Positions 1 through 11,112 are shown, counted from the first letter of the stretch. The stretch is DNA of 64,000 bases from Tyto alba (GCF_018691265.1 NW_024881329.1:3658001-3722000), one strand, 5' to 3'. The notes: generated by a model not told the origin, from the sequence alone. Translations and numbers: made by a program.

Positions 1-1932
1 TTCTTTAAACCAAACAAGGGGGTGAGACAGGAAAGAAAAAACCTTAGGACCGTGCACAGGTGAAGTCAATACATAGACAGAGGGAAAAACATTAGTCTAG
101 CCAGAGGTTGTAAATGAACAAGAGATGAGTGAAATCTTAGCTGGCATAATATTTTCCAGGAAAAAAAAAAAAATGGTATTCGCTGGAAAAAATTGAAACT
201 TTGTGTGAAAATAAATTAAATTCATGTGCCTGAACTTCAGGGGGCTGATTGCTCCAAGAATGAATCAGTGGCTGGGAAATAAAAGCAGCTAATAAGGAAA
301 ACTGAATGCATGTGAACTGCAGAAAAACATATTGTTAGTAAGATAAAGGATGGCCGGAAAATAAAATCTTAACATTAATGTAAGTAGGAACTAAAAAAGA
401 TTGACACTCTTGCCTTTTCTGCATCATAATTGACAACTGTATTTCCTAAATCCCTCTGTTCTGTATCTGAACAAATGAACTATTCACATATTACAGCAAT
501 AAAGCATAGTTCCTTTTCCATTAACAGCCTGAAGGGATGCTACACAGTGGCTCATAAATGCTAACCTGCAGATGAGATGTGAGAGAAGACATCTCAGATG
601 GGTGCATCACCTTGGGACTGTATTTGTTCCTGTGGCCATCAGGACTCCCCTGCTGGCACAGTGGCTTTCTGTGCATTTAGTATTAGTACAGGATAAAAAC
701 ATTGGTGGCTATTTTCTGGGCTTCAAATCTGCGAAGAACATGAAACCTAGCAGAGCAGAAAGCCACGCTGGGATCACACCGGTTGCAGGGGTAGCTCAAG
801 GAAGTGACCCATATAATTTCCATAGCCTGCTTCCAGCAGCTCGCTACAGAAATCTACATTTAAAGTCCTGCTCGGAGAGGAAGATGCGATGGTGGAAGGC
901 AGTGTTACTGAATAGGATCTAGGGGATATTTTACAAACCCGACTGAATATTAGAGCTCTGTTTGATGTTGTAGTGAAGAGGCTGAGTGCTATCATTGCAT
1001 ATATCAGAACAGAAGTATTAAATAGGAGTGCAAGAGATAGTCTTAAATCTATTTAAAGACAATGATGAGACCACTACTGGAATCTATTTAATTTATCAAA
1101 GAGAGTTAGGAGGTGAACCATTCAGCCTATAAATACCCTCACAGCAAAAAAAAAAAAAAAAAAATCTGATAGCAGAATTCAATATAGCAGATGAAAAGCA
1201 TGTATGATCCACTGGGTGAAAGCTAAAGCTACTGAAGTTCAGTTTAGAAATAAAACCCACATTATTTCACAGCCAGGATAATGAACCATTGGAACAAGTT
1301 TTATGGGCACGTGGTAGCCTTTTCAGTACTTGCAACACTGAAGTCAAAAATAGATGTAATTCAAAAAGAGATGCTACATTTTGAAATCAAGCTTGAGGTC
1401 TGATGGAATTATATGTGGCTTTTGATATGCAGGAGGTTTATTCTGGCTTTATCAATGTATGAATTAATGACCACAGACATTTTTTAATTAAAAAGAGACT
1501 GGAATACATAGAGAGAAGAGAGACACAAAAAGAGTTGGCAAGGCTGAATGGGGAGACAAAACATAAAAGAAGACAAGTCTCATGCAGTTAGTACAATTAC
1601 TTCCCAACAGGTTGCATTGGCATGACATTATCCCTGCATGGATGTTAGGAAAGAGACTTACTGCTTATAGTGAAAAGCAATTTCTGCTATCGATTTCCTT
1701 CTCTGGCGATATACTGGGTCAGAGTAGCCCTGGGATGACAAACAGGAACAGAGACAGGATTTTTAATCAGTTACTAAAATTTCTCACCCAACAAAGTTCA
1801 TCACTGGCTGGAGAAACTTCTCTCATGGTGGTGACTGCACTACAGTTCCCTGAAAGGTGCTCTCCAGCTCCCGCCTTCCGAGGGAAGGCTCAGGACTCCA
1901 ACGTGAGGATGTGCCCACACAAATTCACTCAC
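1..1932 (-). other. TH intron 4 (partial)
   Basis: This is AT-rich intronic sequence from the exon 4 donor to the window edge. No match to the next TH exon (SDQVYRQRR) was found on the minus strand, so the intron is longer than 1.9 kb. It contains a CR1 remnant and a 19-base A tract at 1146-1164. The first 700 bases show nothing I recognise. Confidence 0.75.
940..1472 (+). mobile_element. Ancient CR1-type LINE remnant (3' part) in TH intron 4
   Basis: Several phrases match the 3' region of old CR1 elements in the right order: GAGACCACTACTGGAAT near 1068, a CCATTGGAACAAGTT phrase near 1284, and a GATGCTACATTTTGAAAT-like stretch near 1369. GCAGGAGG near 1430 then leads into TTCTGGCTTTATCAATGTATGAATTAATGA, close to the usual CR1 terminus. 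Divergence is high, consistent with an insertion far older than typical avian CR1. The 5' boundary is a guess. There is no coding capacity. Confidence 0.55.
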
Positions 1933-2021
1933 CGGGTGATCCAGGTCCAAGTCAGGGTCAAACTTGGTGACCAAATGATGGCACTTGTCCAACTCACAGA
2001 TTTTCCTGGGAAACCAGTGAA
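1933..2021 (-). CDS. TH: TH coding exon 4
   Basis: The exon is 89 bases and completes codon 157 (T from exon 3 plus TT gives Phe). It continues [20 protein letters not shown] and ends DLDLDHP at residue 186. This begins the catalytic domain shared by TH, phenylalanine and tryptophan hydroxylases. WFPRK and the [14 protein letters not shown] segment are among the best conserved parts of the family. The acceptor is CTCTCCCCACAG and the donor GTGAGT. The exon ends in phase 0, as in human. Confidence 0.96.
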
Positions 2022-5000
2022 CTGTGGGGAGAGCGAAAGAGAAAAACTGGCTGCGGAAGCGAAGATGGAGCATCCCCTGCTGGGAAAGGGTTCTGCGGTT
2101 GAATAAAGCACATCTGACCTGGTGTACCAGATGCACGCACACACAACAAACCGCACATGACACAGCTGTGCCTTCCGAGCAGTAGTCCCACACTCTCAGT
2201 GCTCTTGTCCTAAAGTCAGGTCTAATGCCATGATCTGCATCTCGTAACTTCCCTGCCCATGCCTCAGCAGAGTATTTTGCGACAAAAGTAAACAAGAAGA
2301 TGAAAATTTGACTTCACTTAAAGATTCTAGACTTCACATTAAAAACAAATCCAGAGATCCAACCGGTTGTAGGGTGACCGCTGCAGATCTCTAGGGATAT
2401 TTTACAATGAGAATCATCCTGTCTTCAGAACAGGATGGCATGGGCAATGTCTTGTAGTTTAATGCTGGATCTGTACAGAGTTCCTGACACAAAGGTAGGA
2501 AACTACTTTACTTTTATAATATAAAACACTGGAGTAGGAATGGGGAACTCTGTAGAATAGGTGTGAACAAAGCATAAAATTTCATCTCCTATCTCTACTT
2601 TTTCAAATCTGGCACCAGAAGAATAGGCGATGGACTCTGGAGTCTGTTGAAAAATGGACAAGGAGGGAAGAGCATTCAGGTGTCCCAGGGGCAGCCTTTT
2701 CTGTTTTTCTCAGATTCAGTATACAGCAGCCCTTCCCCTTTTCTGGGAATAACAAAGCCTCTACCCTGTTTCTACCGCTCAGTCTCTCCACAAGAGTGAA
2801 GCAGTTTGTAAGTTCCTTACATTTGTCTTCCTTAGTGGTCCTCACGTCTTCTGCCACCCTCTTGATGGAGCTCATGAAAGTATTGAGGTCAGAGCTGTGG
2901 ACTTCACAGCGCACAAAGTATTCCAGTTCAGCAGTCCCTTCACGAGGCTTTCGGCTCAGTCTGGTCTCCAGGTGGTGAATTTTAGCTTCAAATGTCTTTC
3001 GGGAGATGGAAAAGGAGAACAAAATCATTAAACAACACTAGAAACACCTGCTGCTAATTCCCAAAGATGCCCATATGGATATATCTGGGAGGAATTACTT
3101 GTCTTTTTCTTCTCTTTTTTTCTCCCCACTGGGATAAATGCACTTACCCACTGATTCCACAGTTGTTCCTTCTGGACAGAGGACCAGTGGGGCTGGCCAA
3201 TAACAGCCAACAGGGCAGCAAAGAAGATCGTCCCAAGAGGGGGAAATCGGTGTGGCAAAACGTCACTTCCCACGACCCCCTCTGCTTTAATCTCCCACTG
3301 AAGGCCGTTTTGGTTGGGGGGCGGGGCGGGGCTGGCGATGACGTGGAGGGGCGGGCAGTGGCCACGCGTGGGCAGGTGGCGCTGGCCGCGGTGCTGAAGC
3401 GGCGCCGCTCGGCCACCCCCGCGGTGGTTTGGGGCTCGCTGTCAGAACTGGCATCATTTGGGCTCGTTATCAAAATTGACCTCCCCCGAGGAATAAGAAG
3501 AATACAGTATAGAGCCTGTAGTCTTCTTCCAAAGGGCCCTGGTAGATTTGTGGATATTTTCGTTAGCTGGGTGAAAACTGGCAGTACAAGCCCGAGTCCC
3601 TGGGCAATGACCCAACCCTTCCAAAGCCTCTGCAAGATCTTGGGGAGAGAAAGGGACATGGTTTCTTTTGTTAATCAGAGGCAGAAAGATGAGAAGGAAC
3701 AGACGCGTTGCCATAGGTAAATTAAATTAAGGACCGTGTTTTTTAATGTACCTACCAACTTCACTATTACATTGTCCCCTCAACAATCAATACCTTTGCA
3801 TTAATCTGACAGCCGTGATTGCATTACCTATGCTTTGGCTGCATGTAACACATACAGAAGAGTGAAACCAGCTTCCCTGCAGCATGGTTCATGATGAGGC
3901 AAATGTCATTATGCCCGTCTGCTTTCATATCTTGTACCTGCATTGCCAGAGGGATCTGGGAAATGAATCTTCTTCTGTTGTGGCTTGACATGCTTGTCTT
4001 TTTATTATATTTAAAGCTCTCTCTGCGACAAGCTCAAAGAGCTTTTTCACTAGAAAACCTCTTGATGCAGCAAGTAAATTGCTCCAGGAAGAAACAAATA
4101 ATATTTGAACATAAGCTGCCCTTGATTCTTGCATGATGTTTTAAAAATTGTTTAAATTATAGACTTTAAATGCAGCGCAACATAAAATCTACCAAGTACA
4201 AGAGCCTATACCTCTATGTTTCATACCCGATGAGCAGTCTGTTGCATTTGAAATGTTTGTTACACTGATGGATTTTTCATGTCTTATCTGTCAGCTGTGC
4301 ACTTCTAGGAAGGAGACCCCAACTATGGCATCACCAAGGATTTTGTCTGACAAGTTCATCTTAGAGATTCTTTCAGTCTCAAGACAAGAACCGAATGTTG
4401 CCCAGAAAATAGCTTTTCTTGCAACAGTCCTCTTAGAGGAGATGCAAGATGCTTTGTAATTGCTGAATATCTTAAACACTTTTCATAAGATTATGAGAGA
4501 TAATATTACGTGGGCAATGAATAGCTGGAATGCTCTACAATTTCAGGGAAATACTTATCCCCCAAACACACTTTTTGTATGTTTACAGCTGTTAGGTAGT
4601 GGGTTTGCTGTATAGTGTTGCTGGTGATCTGGTTTTACCCCAGAAGTGGTTGCATTTAACTGGGAAGAAGGAGTTCTATAATTATAATGTGTATTGATAT
4701 ATGATCTAGCAGCATGACCATGTGACAAAAAAGGTCAACCACGTACTGAACGATAGTAGCAAGACTGTAGACAACAGGTCAAAGGAAGTTCAAAAGAAGA
4801 TTCCTCCTCTCTGTCAGGGATGAGGGAGACCACAGCTGGAGTACCACGTGCTGTAGAAGAAAGACATTGATGTGCCGTAGCAGGTATAGTGGAGGGCTGC
4901 CAAGATGTTCAGGGAGCTGGAGCATAATGTTATATGAAGAAGAACTGAGGGCATTTGATTTGTTCAGCCTTAAGAAGTGAAGGGGTAGGGGAGATCGGTT

Positions 5001-8000
5001 CACTCTCTACTAGTACCTGGTGGGAGGGTATAAAGAAGACAGAGCCAGACTTGTCTGAAAAGTACACAGTGGGAGGACAAAAGGCAATGAGCACAAGCTG
5101 GAAGCAAGGACATTAGAAAGAAGAAGAAAAGAAAAAAAGCTTTTTACCATGAAGGCAGTCAAACACTGCCCAAGGGGTCCAAGGAGGGATCTGTGGGATC
5201 TCTACCTTGGTGATATTCAAAATGCAACAAACAGCTTCAAGCAACCTATGACTGGACCTGCTCTGAGCAGGAGGTTGGACTAGAAACCTGCAGAGGCCTC
5301 TTACAACCCACGTGATTGATTAATAGGAACAGATTGTCCTCTTCTCTCACTGCTGAAGTCAATTAAATTAAACTACTGTAGATAAAATATGTCTCAGAAC
5401 CTCAGTTTGCAAAACTCTTTTGAATCCTTCTGGATGAAAATATACTACATAAATGCAAGTTGTTGTGTTTTGATTGCTGTATAAATAGGCAGCACTTATG
5501 TCAGTCTTTCCATTCATGGTACTGAGATCTTAGATAACGCAACATTATTTTGCTGGCTAAGGGCAAAAAGCTTAATTAGTTGCTAGTTTTCCTTGATATT
5601 AAAGCCATATACAGGGAGCATCTCTGAGGGGAACCAACAGAACCTTTAACATGTGAATCAAACTCACCCCTTAAGTAGAGAAGTAATTTTGAAACCAATA
5701 TACCAGTTTTACACCCAGGGTGAAGTTGTTCTTGTAACACTTTAACCAAGGACCAGTGTGGCAGTGCCATTCAGAGACTGCCAGGGCCTTGACCCACAAG
5801 TAAGGCAGGCTGGGTCCGTAGTCATGCAGGGCACACGGCTTGCTTTGAGTGTGGGATCAGAGCCCCGCGCACGAGGTTGAAGTGCTGAGCAGTGGAGGGG
5901 GCTGTCAGAGTACACTACAAGTCACAAGGGTCTGGAGTGTGGGTGTGAAACTGTGTGGCTGGCCTCAGTAACTAAGCAAAGTTAAGCCCAGATCTTAATA
6001 GCACTACCTGACAGAGGTATGGCTCATTCTTAGTGGAAAGTGAGGTCATGCTGGGGCATGAGCAAAGCCTGACTGTGAGGACATCAGACAATTAACTGAT
6101 CACTTGCAGTAGGCAGCCTTAATCTGAGTCTTCTTTAGTAGTCTCAAGAGATATTTCTCACAGAACAGCCACAAAAGCTGTAGTGCGTTCCTTGACTCCC
6201 ATACAACAGGTCAGGTACTCACCTCAAATACCTTAAGTGCACGGGACAGAGGCGAAGTCTTGGCTCCCTTAAGCATGAAGAAGAGGTTCAGCATGGCTCT
6301 CCCATCCTTCTCCTCGAAGACGATGGTCTCTGTAGACTCTGCAGCATCAGTGGCTGCAGCTGCAGCTTCTCTTTCCTTCCTGGCATCTTCAATGAGGCTT
6401 TGCCGTCTACCAATGAACCGTGGAGACTGAAGGCAGAACAGAAATAAGTGACACTTCTGATAGAGCTGTAGGGGAGTTCAGAGATATCCCTGGTAGCTCA
6501 AGGATGTGTGACCGATTTGTCTCAGCAGCGGAAGAAGGGGAATGTTGAACTGACTTGCCTGGCTTTGTAGAGGAAGACCTCGTGATGAGGACTGAGGCTT
6601 TAGAGCTGAACTTTCAGAAATGTGGAGCTTTAAGAAAAATCTGTGTAAAAATATCTTTGTAACACGACTGGAGGGTAGACTTGTCCCCTCACCTTCCCTA
6701 GCAACAGTTTTCAATATCCTTCAAAAAATAAAAATCAGAAACAACCTTATGCAGTTTTCAGATGTCTGATGAACTCGGGTGGACTGGCATTAGATAAACA
6801 TGAAGTCATCTGAGAAAATTCATACTATGAGATAAAGCTGAAGCCCACAGCTGCAGCCTACCCAGGAGACATGAACTGTTTGCAGGTGTATTAGCAGGGC
6901 AGCTTAGCTAAACTGCTCCCAGGATCCAACATGACATTTTCTTCTGACACTAGGTGGATGCTTGCCCGCTGAAGTCTAATTAGAACCGCATCCATATACC
7001 CCAGAAAATAAATTCCTCCCGCTGAGCTATACATTTGTTTTGTCCCAGCACACTCATGCAGATTACTCTTACTTGGAATTGCACCTAAAATGCTGCAACT
7101 CTGTGCCTGGGGTCACGTTAGGTCACTCGTTTATATTTATAGTGAGCTATAAACTATTTTAATCACTGCTGTTTCTTTTGTTATACAAATAGCTCATATA
7201 CTAACTTATTTGTTCTTGTTCTTTTTACAGCCAGATTTCCATTTAGAGGCAGCTCAGCTGGTTCCAATTTTCTGTGTTCAATACCCAAACCAGATGACAA
7301 ACCCTCAGAACTTGCTATAAGAAACCTGGGGCAGCACTGAAGAAGGACCAGCACATAAAGCCATCCAGCACCTGCATATAGAGCGGGACTGGCTGCAGTT
7401 TTCCCTCTGATTACATCGAAAATATCTAGAAAAGAGATAGATGCAGAGCATTGCTTACCTTGTGAAAATCTGGAGAATGTTTTCCTTTTAAAAGGACGGC
7501 CTGCTCAACTACTAAGCCCATTTTCTCTCTGATTCTCAAAGCCCACCATCAGTAACTAACGTTTCCTGTGAAAATCATCTTGGATGCTTTAGCAATGGAA
7601 AGCTGACATTATAAATGCAGCCTGAAAAATGCAGCACGTCTAGGCACCAGCCTACGCGCTTCTAGCCGGTCCTTTTTTTAATAAAGATACCCCTCTGAAA
7701 CTATGTTTGCTGATCCTCAACCCCTTTATTCCTTGTGGCATAGAAAAACACTTTCTAACAAATAAGCACAGATTTCTGCTTGTCTAAATTAATGGTATTC
7801 ATACCCAAAGAGAGAAGATACCTAATAAGTATGCTCAGCCGTAACTTTTAAAATCTTGTGTGCGTGTGCTCAGCTTTAAGTGTGTGTTTTATATCAGAAC
7901 CGTGTTCAAAGCTAAGCCGATGTTTACTTTGAAGTGCCTGCAATAAGCAGGGCAAACAGCCTTGTGCTAGCCACAGTGTCGGGGCTCTGCAGCGGTCCCA

Positions 8001-11000
8001 AGCCAGGCAGTGCATTAGGCAAGGATGTTTTAGCACACAGTGCCCGGAGGCACAGCAGGATTTTACTTCTGAGCTGGAGCCAGGGAGAGAAGGGAAATTA
8101 GACCCCAATTTTTAGGCTGTAAATCAGGTTAAAATCCAACTGGGAGGCATTTAAATAGAAAGAAGACTGGTGTGACTGGAAAGCCACACCGGGAGAGGCA
8201 GCCTCGACCAGTCAGACCCGTGTGCTGGGACTGAGTGGCCCCTGGCAGGCAGGAGTTGGGGGGATTTCAGTCCCTGTCAAGGCGTCCTGGAAGCTGCTTA
8301 GCTCTATAATGGCATGTTTGCGGTGGGTAAATTAAAAAAAAAAAAAAAAAAAGGGCTGAGTTTTGTTTGGGAGAAGAGGGCTGAGAGGGATCTTCCTGCC
8401 TGCACGCTCGCCATCTCATCATCCTTTCCTCTGCCCCTCACATCTACGATCGTCAGGCTATTACCTCCTTTTGCTGGAAATTAGGAATCTGGGATATAAA
8501 CTAACCAAACTGATCTCTCATGATAAATGCCTTCCTTTCTTCAGAAGGCGCCTTTACATGGTATTTCCGAATTGCCTTGCAGGCTAGCTATCCCTGAGTG
8601 CCTATCTAGCTACAGTGAGAACTTTAATTTGATTTTGCAAAGCATTTATTTGCCTAACCAGGGCCTGAGTTTGATACGGTCATTCACCTCTTATGAAGAG
8701 TTAGTTCATTTTTCCTTCTTCGAGTCTGTTACAACTCAAGGTGTCCAGCCTGAGTAGTGTCATTAAAAATACTGTGTTCTGCGTTAAAGTACTTCAGCAT
8801 TTTTTTCCTGGCTCATTATTTGCAGTGAGTAGGAAGGATTGTAAAGACTATTTCCCTCCCTGCAGCATGGGGACAGTAACGTCCCACCCCTGCTTCCCTG
8901 GGTGCTCCTTCCTGCTGGTTTGCCTCCAACTACCATCTCCTGCCTGGCTCTGCTTGTGTGCTCTGTAACCAAATGCTGCTCCAGCTCCAGTCCCAGGGTG
9001 TCTTGTAAAAACTATTAACAGCAGAAAAATTAAATATGTAACCAAAGATTTTTCCCCATTGTGAGTTTGATGTTTGGCTGGCCCAGCCAATATGTAAAAA
9101 ACCTGCCAGTGTAGATGAGTTCTGGGATTGCAAAGGTCTTTTTTTTCCTCCTAGTTTGCACCATTTCCCCTGCAACAGGGTGCTGGTCCCTGGGGATTTA
9201 TGGCAAGGGAAGACGTCAAACCTGCTGGAGCTGGTGTGGTGATGGGCAGGGGCTGGGTGGCCGAGTGGCCATGGTGACACTGACACCATGGGGGCCAGGG
9301 ACACGCGATGTCACATACAAATGCAGAGTTATGCCTCTTGCCTTGTAGAAGCCAGAAAATTAAGTGACAAGGTTGTGGAGATGTCCTCTGCTAGGTGAGA
9401 GCAAAGAGCAAAGCCTTTCATGAAGACCACTCTCAAAGGGACCCTCACAGGGCTCAGTTTTTTGTTGTTTTTTTTTTTTTTTAATTTTTCTGAGAATTTC
9501 CATTCAAAGATGGGACGCAAAGATGGGCTGAGGTTTTATGTTCGCCTCAGGCTGGAGGAGCCGCTCACCCCAGGCAGGTTGCCACGCTCCTGCCAGCACA
9601 CCTGGTGAGCACAAATTCCTCTGGCCCCTTTGTCCAGTGGCCTCTTTTCCATTGAACACGAAGCAGCACCCCAGAGTGTGTAACAGCCAAACACTCTCCC
9701 CTTCTCCAGACAGCAACGAGCATCTCAAATACTGATTTGATGAGCAGCGTGAAAAATACCAGGTTTTCAAGAACCACTTAAGCGTTCATTATTTTGCCAG
9801 AATGAAAATGGTTGTGTGAGAGGGAAGCCTTCCCTGATTTCCATTTATTAGAGAAAGCAAGCTTACCTCCTTGTTTCCTAAATGTTTCCTTTCCTTTCCA
9901 GCACACTCCACTCCAAAACACCTCTCTCTGCCTATGTAGTGGCTGGTTGGACTGAGTCAGAGCATCACAGAGAGTTAAGAGGAGAGCAGGTAAAAAAGGC
10001 AGCAGGCGTAGGGGAGGGAAATGGGGAGCTCTTGGTGCTGGAGTCACCCTGCGGACATCTGCCAAACACATCTGCTCCCTAACCCAGCTCGATTCCTGGG
10101 TTTCCTCGTCCCGAGCATCCTGAGGAGATCCCCTCCCAGTGCACCCGCTGCCACCGGCTGCTCCAGCTTCTCCAGGGTCGCCCACAGCAGCCTGGCCACA
10201 TCTCTGACCCACAGGACTGTCCCATGCCAGGAGTCTCTGCGTTCCTCCTGCCTGCCCTGGCATTTGGGTTCAGAGGTGAAATGTCCCTGTTCCTACAGCC
10301 AGTCCAATGGGTTGGCCAGACTTGGCTATCTAAAGGCACTTGGCAGCACAAAAGGAAGTTTTCCTCTCCTTTCCCTGACCCATACAGGTCTGGTGTGTGC
10401 AGAAGCATTGCCCAGGCTAAACCCAGGGCTGAGACCACATCAGGAAGGGCTGGGGAGAGAAACGGGGGAAGGATGGGCTGGGAGAGAGCAAAACTGCAGA
10501 TGCAGCAGCAGCAGCAGCAGCAAACAAACTGATTATATTGCCTGTGCCTCATATGTTGTCTGAAATAACAGCCACACTTTTTCATTATGCGGAACAGGTG
10601 AAATCTCTGCAGTTTATTGCCTTGAAACCAGGAAAGCATTAAGATTTTCAAATTGTCTTTCACACAGGGGATTCCTTGTTATTCCTGCCTTAGGTCTAGG
10701 GGTTATTTACCTTGCTTTGGTTGGAGGGGTGGGGGTCGCATTAGTTCAAGCTTTCGTCCCCCTAAATGTTTGCCTTTCACACATACCAGTATGTAGAGAG
10801 AACTGTTTGTGTGATTCCCCTTTGCCAGCCTGGTGCCCGGAGGTGCCCGTGTGGGGGAACTCCAACAAAGGCAGTGTTGGTCCATCTAGCCCTGCCTGCC
10901 TCTGCCTACGGCTACGGGAGAGGCTGCGGCTTTCAGAGAGGGAGGGGAAGAAGTGGGGTAGGGTTGTCTTACCATGATGGCCTCAGCTTGCTTGGAGTCC

Positions 11001-11062
11001 AGCTCCGACACCGCCCTGCGGAAGCCTTTGGCTGCAGAGGTGGAGATGTTCGGGGTTGGCAT
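1933..11062 (-). CDS. TH: Tyrosine 3-monooxygenase (tyrosine hydroxylase), 5' part, exons 1-4 (gene runs off the left edge)
   Basis: TH makes L-DOPA from tyrosine using O2, Fe(II) and tetrahydrobiopterin, the rate-limiting step of catecholamine synthesis in the cytosol of dopaminergic, noradrenergic and adrenal-type cells. Four minus-strand exons of 90, 204, 175 and 89 coding bases join in frame to 186 residues that align throughout with vertebrate TH. Residues 1-64 are the regulatory tail, about 65-150 the ACT-like regulatory domain, and 157 onward the beginning of the catalytic domain (WFPRK, then the [20 protein letters not shown] segment). Ser19, Ser31 and Ser40 are all present. All visible splice sites are GT/AG. 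The fourth exon ends in phase 0 at the proline preceding the expected SDQVYRQRR exon, which I could not find in 1-1932. The iron ligands and the tetramerisation helix are therefore outside the window. No frameshift or stop interrupts the exons, so the gene looks functional. Confidence 0.97.
2022..2820 (-). other. TH intron 3
   Basis: The 799-base intron runs between a GTAAGG donor and a CCCCACAG acceptor. It holds a segment at about 2384-2406 that nearly repeats one at 916-936 in intron 4 (see findings). Nothing else was recognised. Confidence 0.85.
2821..2995 (-). CDS. TH: TH coding exon 3
   Basis: The exon is 175 bases long and covers residues 99-156 plus one base of codon 157. It reads [20 protein letters not shown], then [16 protein letters not shown], and ends KEDK. 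This is the rest of the ACT-like regulatory domain, which binds the catalytic core and mediates feedback regulation. The acceptor CCCGAAAG is preceded by a CT-rich run and the donor is GTAAGG. The open frame continues past the donor for many codons, but the protein homology stops exactly at KEDK, so the donor at 2820 is the real end. Confidence 0.96.
3305..3430. promoter_or_regulatory. Small CpG-rich block in TH intron 2 with GC boxes and a CTCF-like core
   Basis: Within AT-rich intron, about 125 bases are strongly GC- and CpG-rich. The block contains overlapping Sp1-type GC boxes (GGGGCGGGGCGGGG near 3319), a CRE-like TGACGTGG near 3339, CACGCGTG near 3364 and CAGGTGGCGCT at 3373-3383, which matches the CTCF core. 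It lies about 310 bases 5' of TH exon 3. An internal promoter, enhancer or insulator are all possible; the sequence alone does not decide. Confidence 0.5.
4740..5325 (+). mobile_element. CR1 LINE remnant, 3' part, in TH intron 2
   Basis: Degraded CR1 phrases appear in order on the plus strand. They include a GGAGCATAATGTTATATGAAG-like stretch near 4919, a GGGCATTTGATTTGTTCAGCC-like stretch near 4948, AAGGCAGTCAAACACTG near 5152, TTGGTGATATTCAAAATGCA near 5206 and GAGCAGGAGGTTGGACTAGAA near 5265. The element ends AGAGGCCTCTTACAACCCACGTGATTGATT, the CR1 3' terminus. It is non-coding and truncated at the 5' end, as CR1 insertions usually are. It is antisense to TH. Confidence 0.8.
5950..6010 (+). 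repeat. Possible 5S-rRNA-related SINE fragment
   Basis: A segment reading CTGGCCTCAGTAACTAAGCAAAG followed by AGCCCAGATCTTAATAGCAC resembles the internal part of 5S rRNA (AGCTAAGCAGGGTC, then GGCC and TTAGTACTT). That is the head module of old amniote SINEs such as AmnSINE1. The similarity is weak and could be chance. Confidence 0.2.
6223..6426 (-). CDS. TH: TH coding exon 2
   Basis: The exon encodes 68 residues (31-98), beginning [20 protein letters not shown] and ending SRALKVFE. It carries Ser31 as its first codon, a site phosphorylated by ERK/CDK in mammals. Ser40 lies in the RRQS motif, the PKA site that relieves catecholamine feedback inhibition. A short alanine run (AAAAA, residues 51-55) follows, shorter than in human TH. 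From about residue 65 ([16 protein letters not shown]) the ACT-like fold begins. The acceptor is CTGCCTTCAG and the donor GTGAGT, both strong. Length and phase (0 in, 0 out) equal the human exon after allowing for the shorter alanine-rich linker. Confidence 0.97.
6427..10972 (-). other. TH intron 1
   Basis: The 4.5-kb first intron runs between a GTAAGA donor and a CTTCAG acceptor. It contains an A19 tract at 8334-8352, a T tract at 9468-9482 and a (CAG)6 run at 10503-10520. The half nearer exon 1 is GC-richer than the rest. The human TH01 TCAT tetranucleotide repeat has no counterpart here. No other exon was recognised. Confidence 0.85.
10503..10520 (+). repeat. (CAG)6 trinucleotide run in TH intron 1
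   Basis: Six perfect CAG units in intron 1, read as CTG on the TH sense strand. The run is intronic and too short to suggest expansion. Confidence 0.85.
10973..11062 (-). CDS. TH: TH coding exon 1
   Basis: The exon encodes 30 residues, beginning [20 protein letters not shown] and ending QAEAIM. The start is the ATG at 11062-11060, the only plausible one because it matches the MPTP N-terminus of all vertebrate TH and lies about 50 bases downstream of the TATA box. Ser19 sits in the RRAVS motif, known in mammals as a CaMKII/PRAK-type phosphorylation site. The human Ser8 position is threonine here. The splice donor GTAAGA follows the ATG codon of Met30 directly, the same boundary as human exon 1. 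Human TH can also use a donor 12 bases further on, adding VRGQ. Here the next codons read V-R-Q-P and no GT follows, so that alternative form is not encoded. Confidence 0.96.
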
Positions 11063-11089
11063 CTTTGCTCTTCCACGAGCTCTGCTCTC
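11063..11089 (-). other. TH: TH 5' UTR and approximate transcription start
   Basis: With the TATA box at 11119-11113, initiation is expected about 30 bases downstream, near 11089. That leaves a leader of roughly 27 bases before the ATG. TH mRNAs in mammals also have a very short leader. The exact start is inferred. Confidence 0.55.
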
Positions 11090-11112
11090 CGCTTTCCAGC
11101 TCCTTGCCAGCT

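Larger units (their letters stand above)
2996..6222 (-). other. TH intron 2
   Basis: The 3.2-kb intron runs between GTGAGT and GAAAG. It contains a CpG-rich, GC-box-bearing block at about 3305-3430, a CR1 remnant at about 4740-5325, and a weak 5S-rRNA-like segment near 5950-6010. The rest is AT-rich with no recognised exon. Confidence 0.85.

Noticed and set aside
2603..3028. Taking the whole minus-strand frame as one TH exon
   Set aside because: TH homology covers only 2995-2821, bounded by a good acceptor and the GTAAGG donor. The rest is intron read-through.
3067..3720. 217-codon plus-strand frame through TH intron 2
   Set aside because: It is antisense to TH, crosses the CpG block and has no similarity I can recognise. 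Its openness follows from composition.
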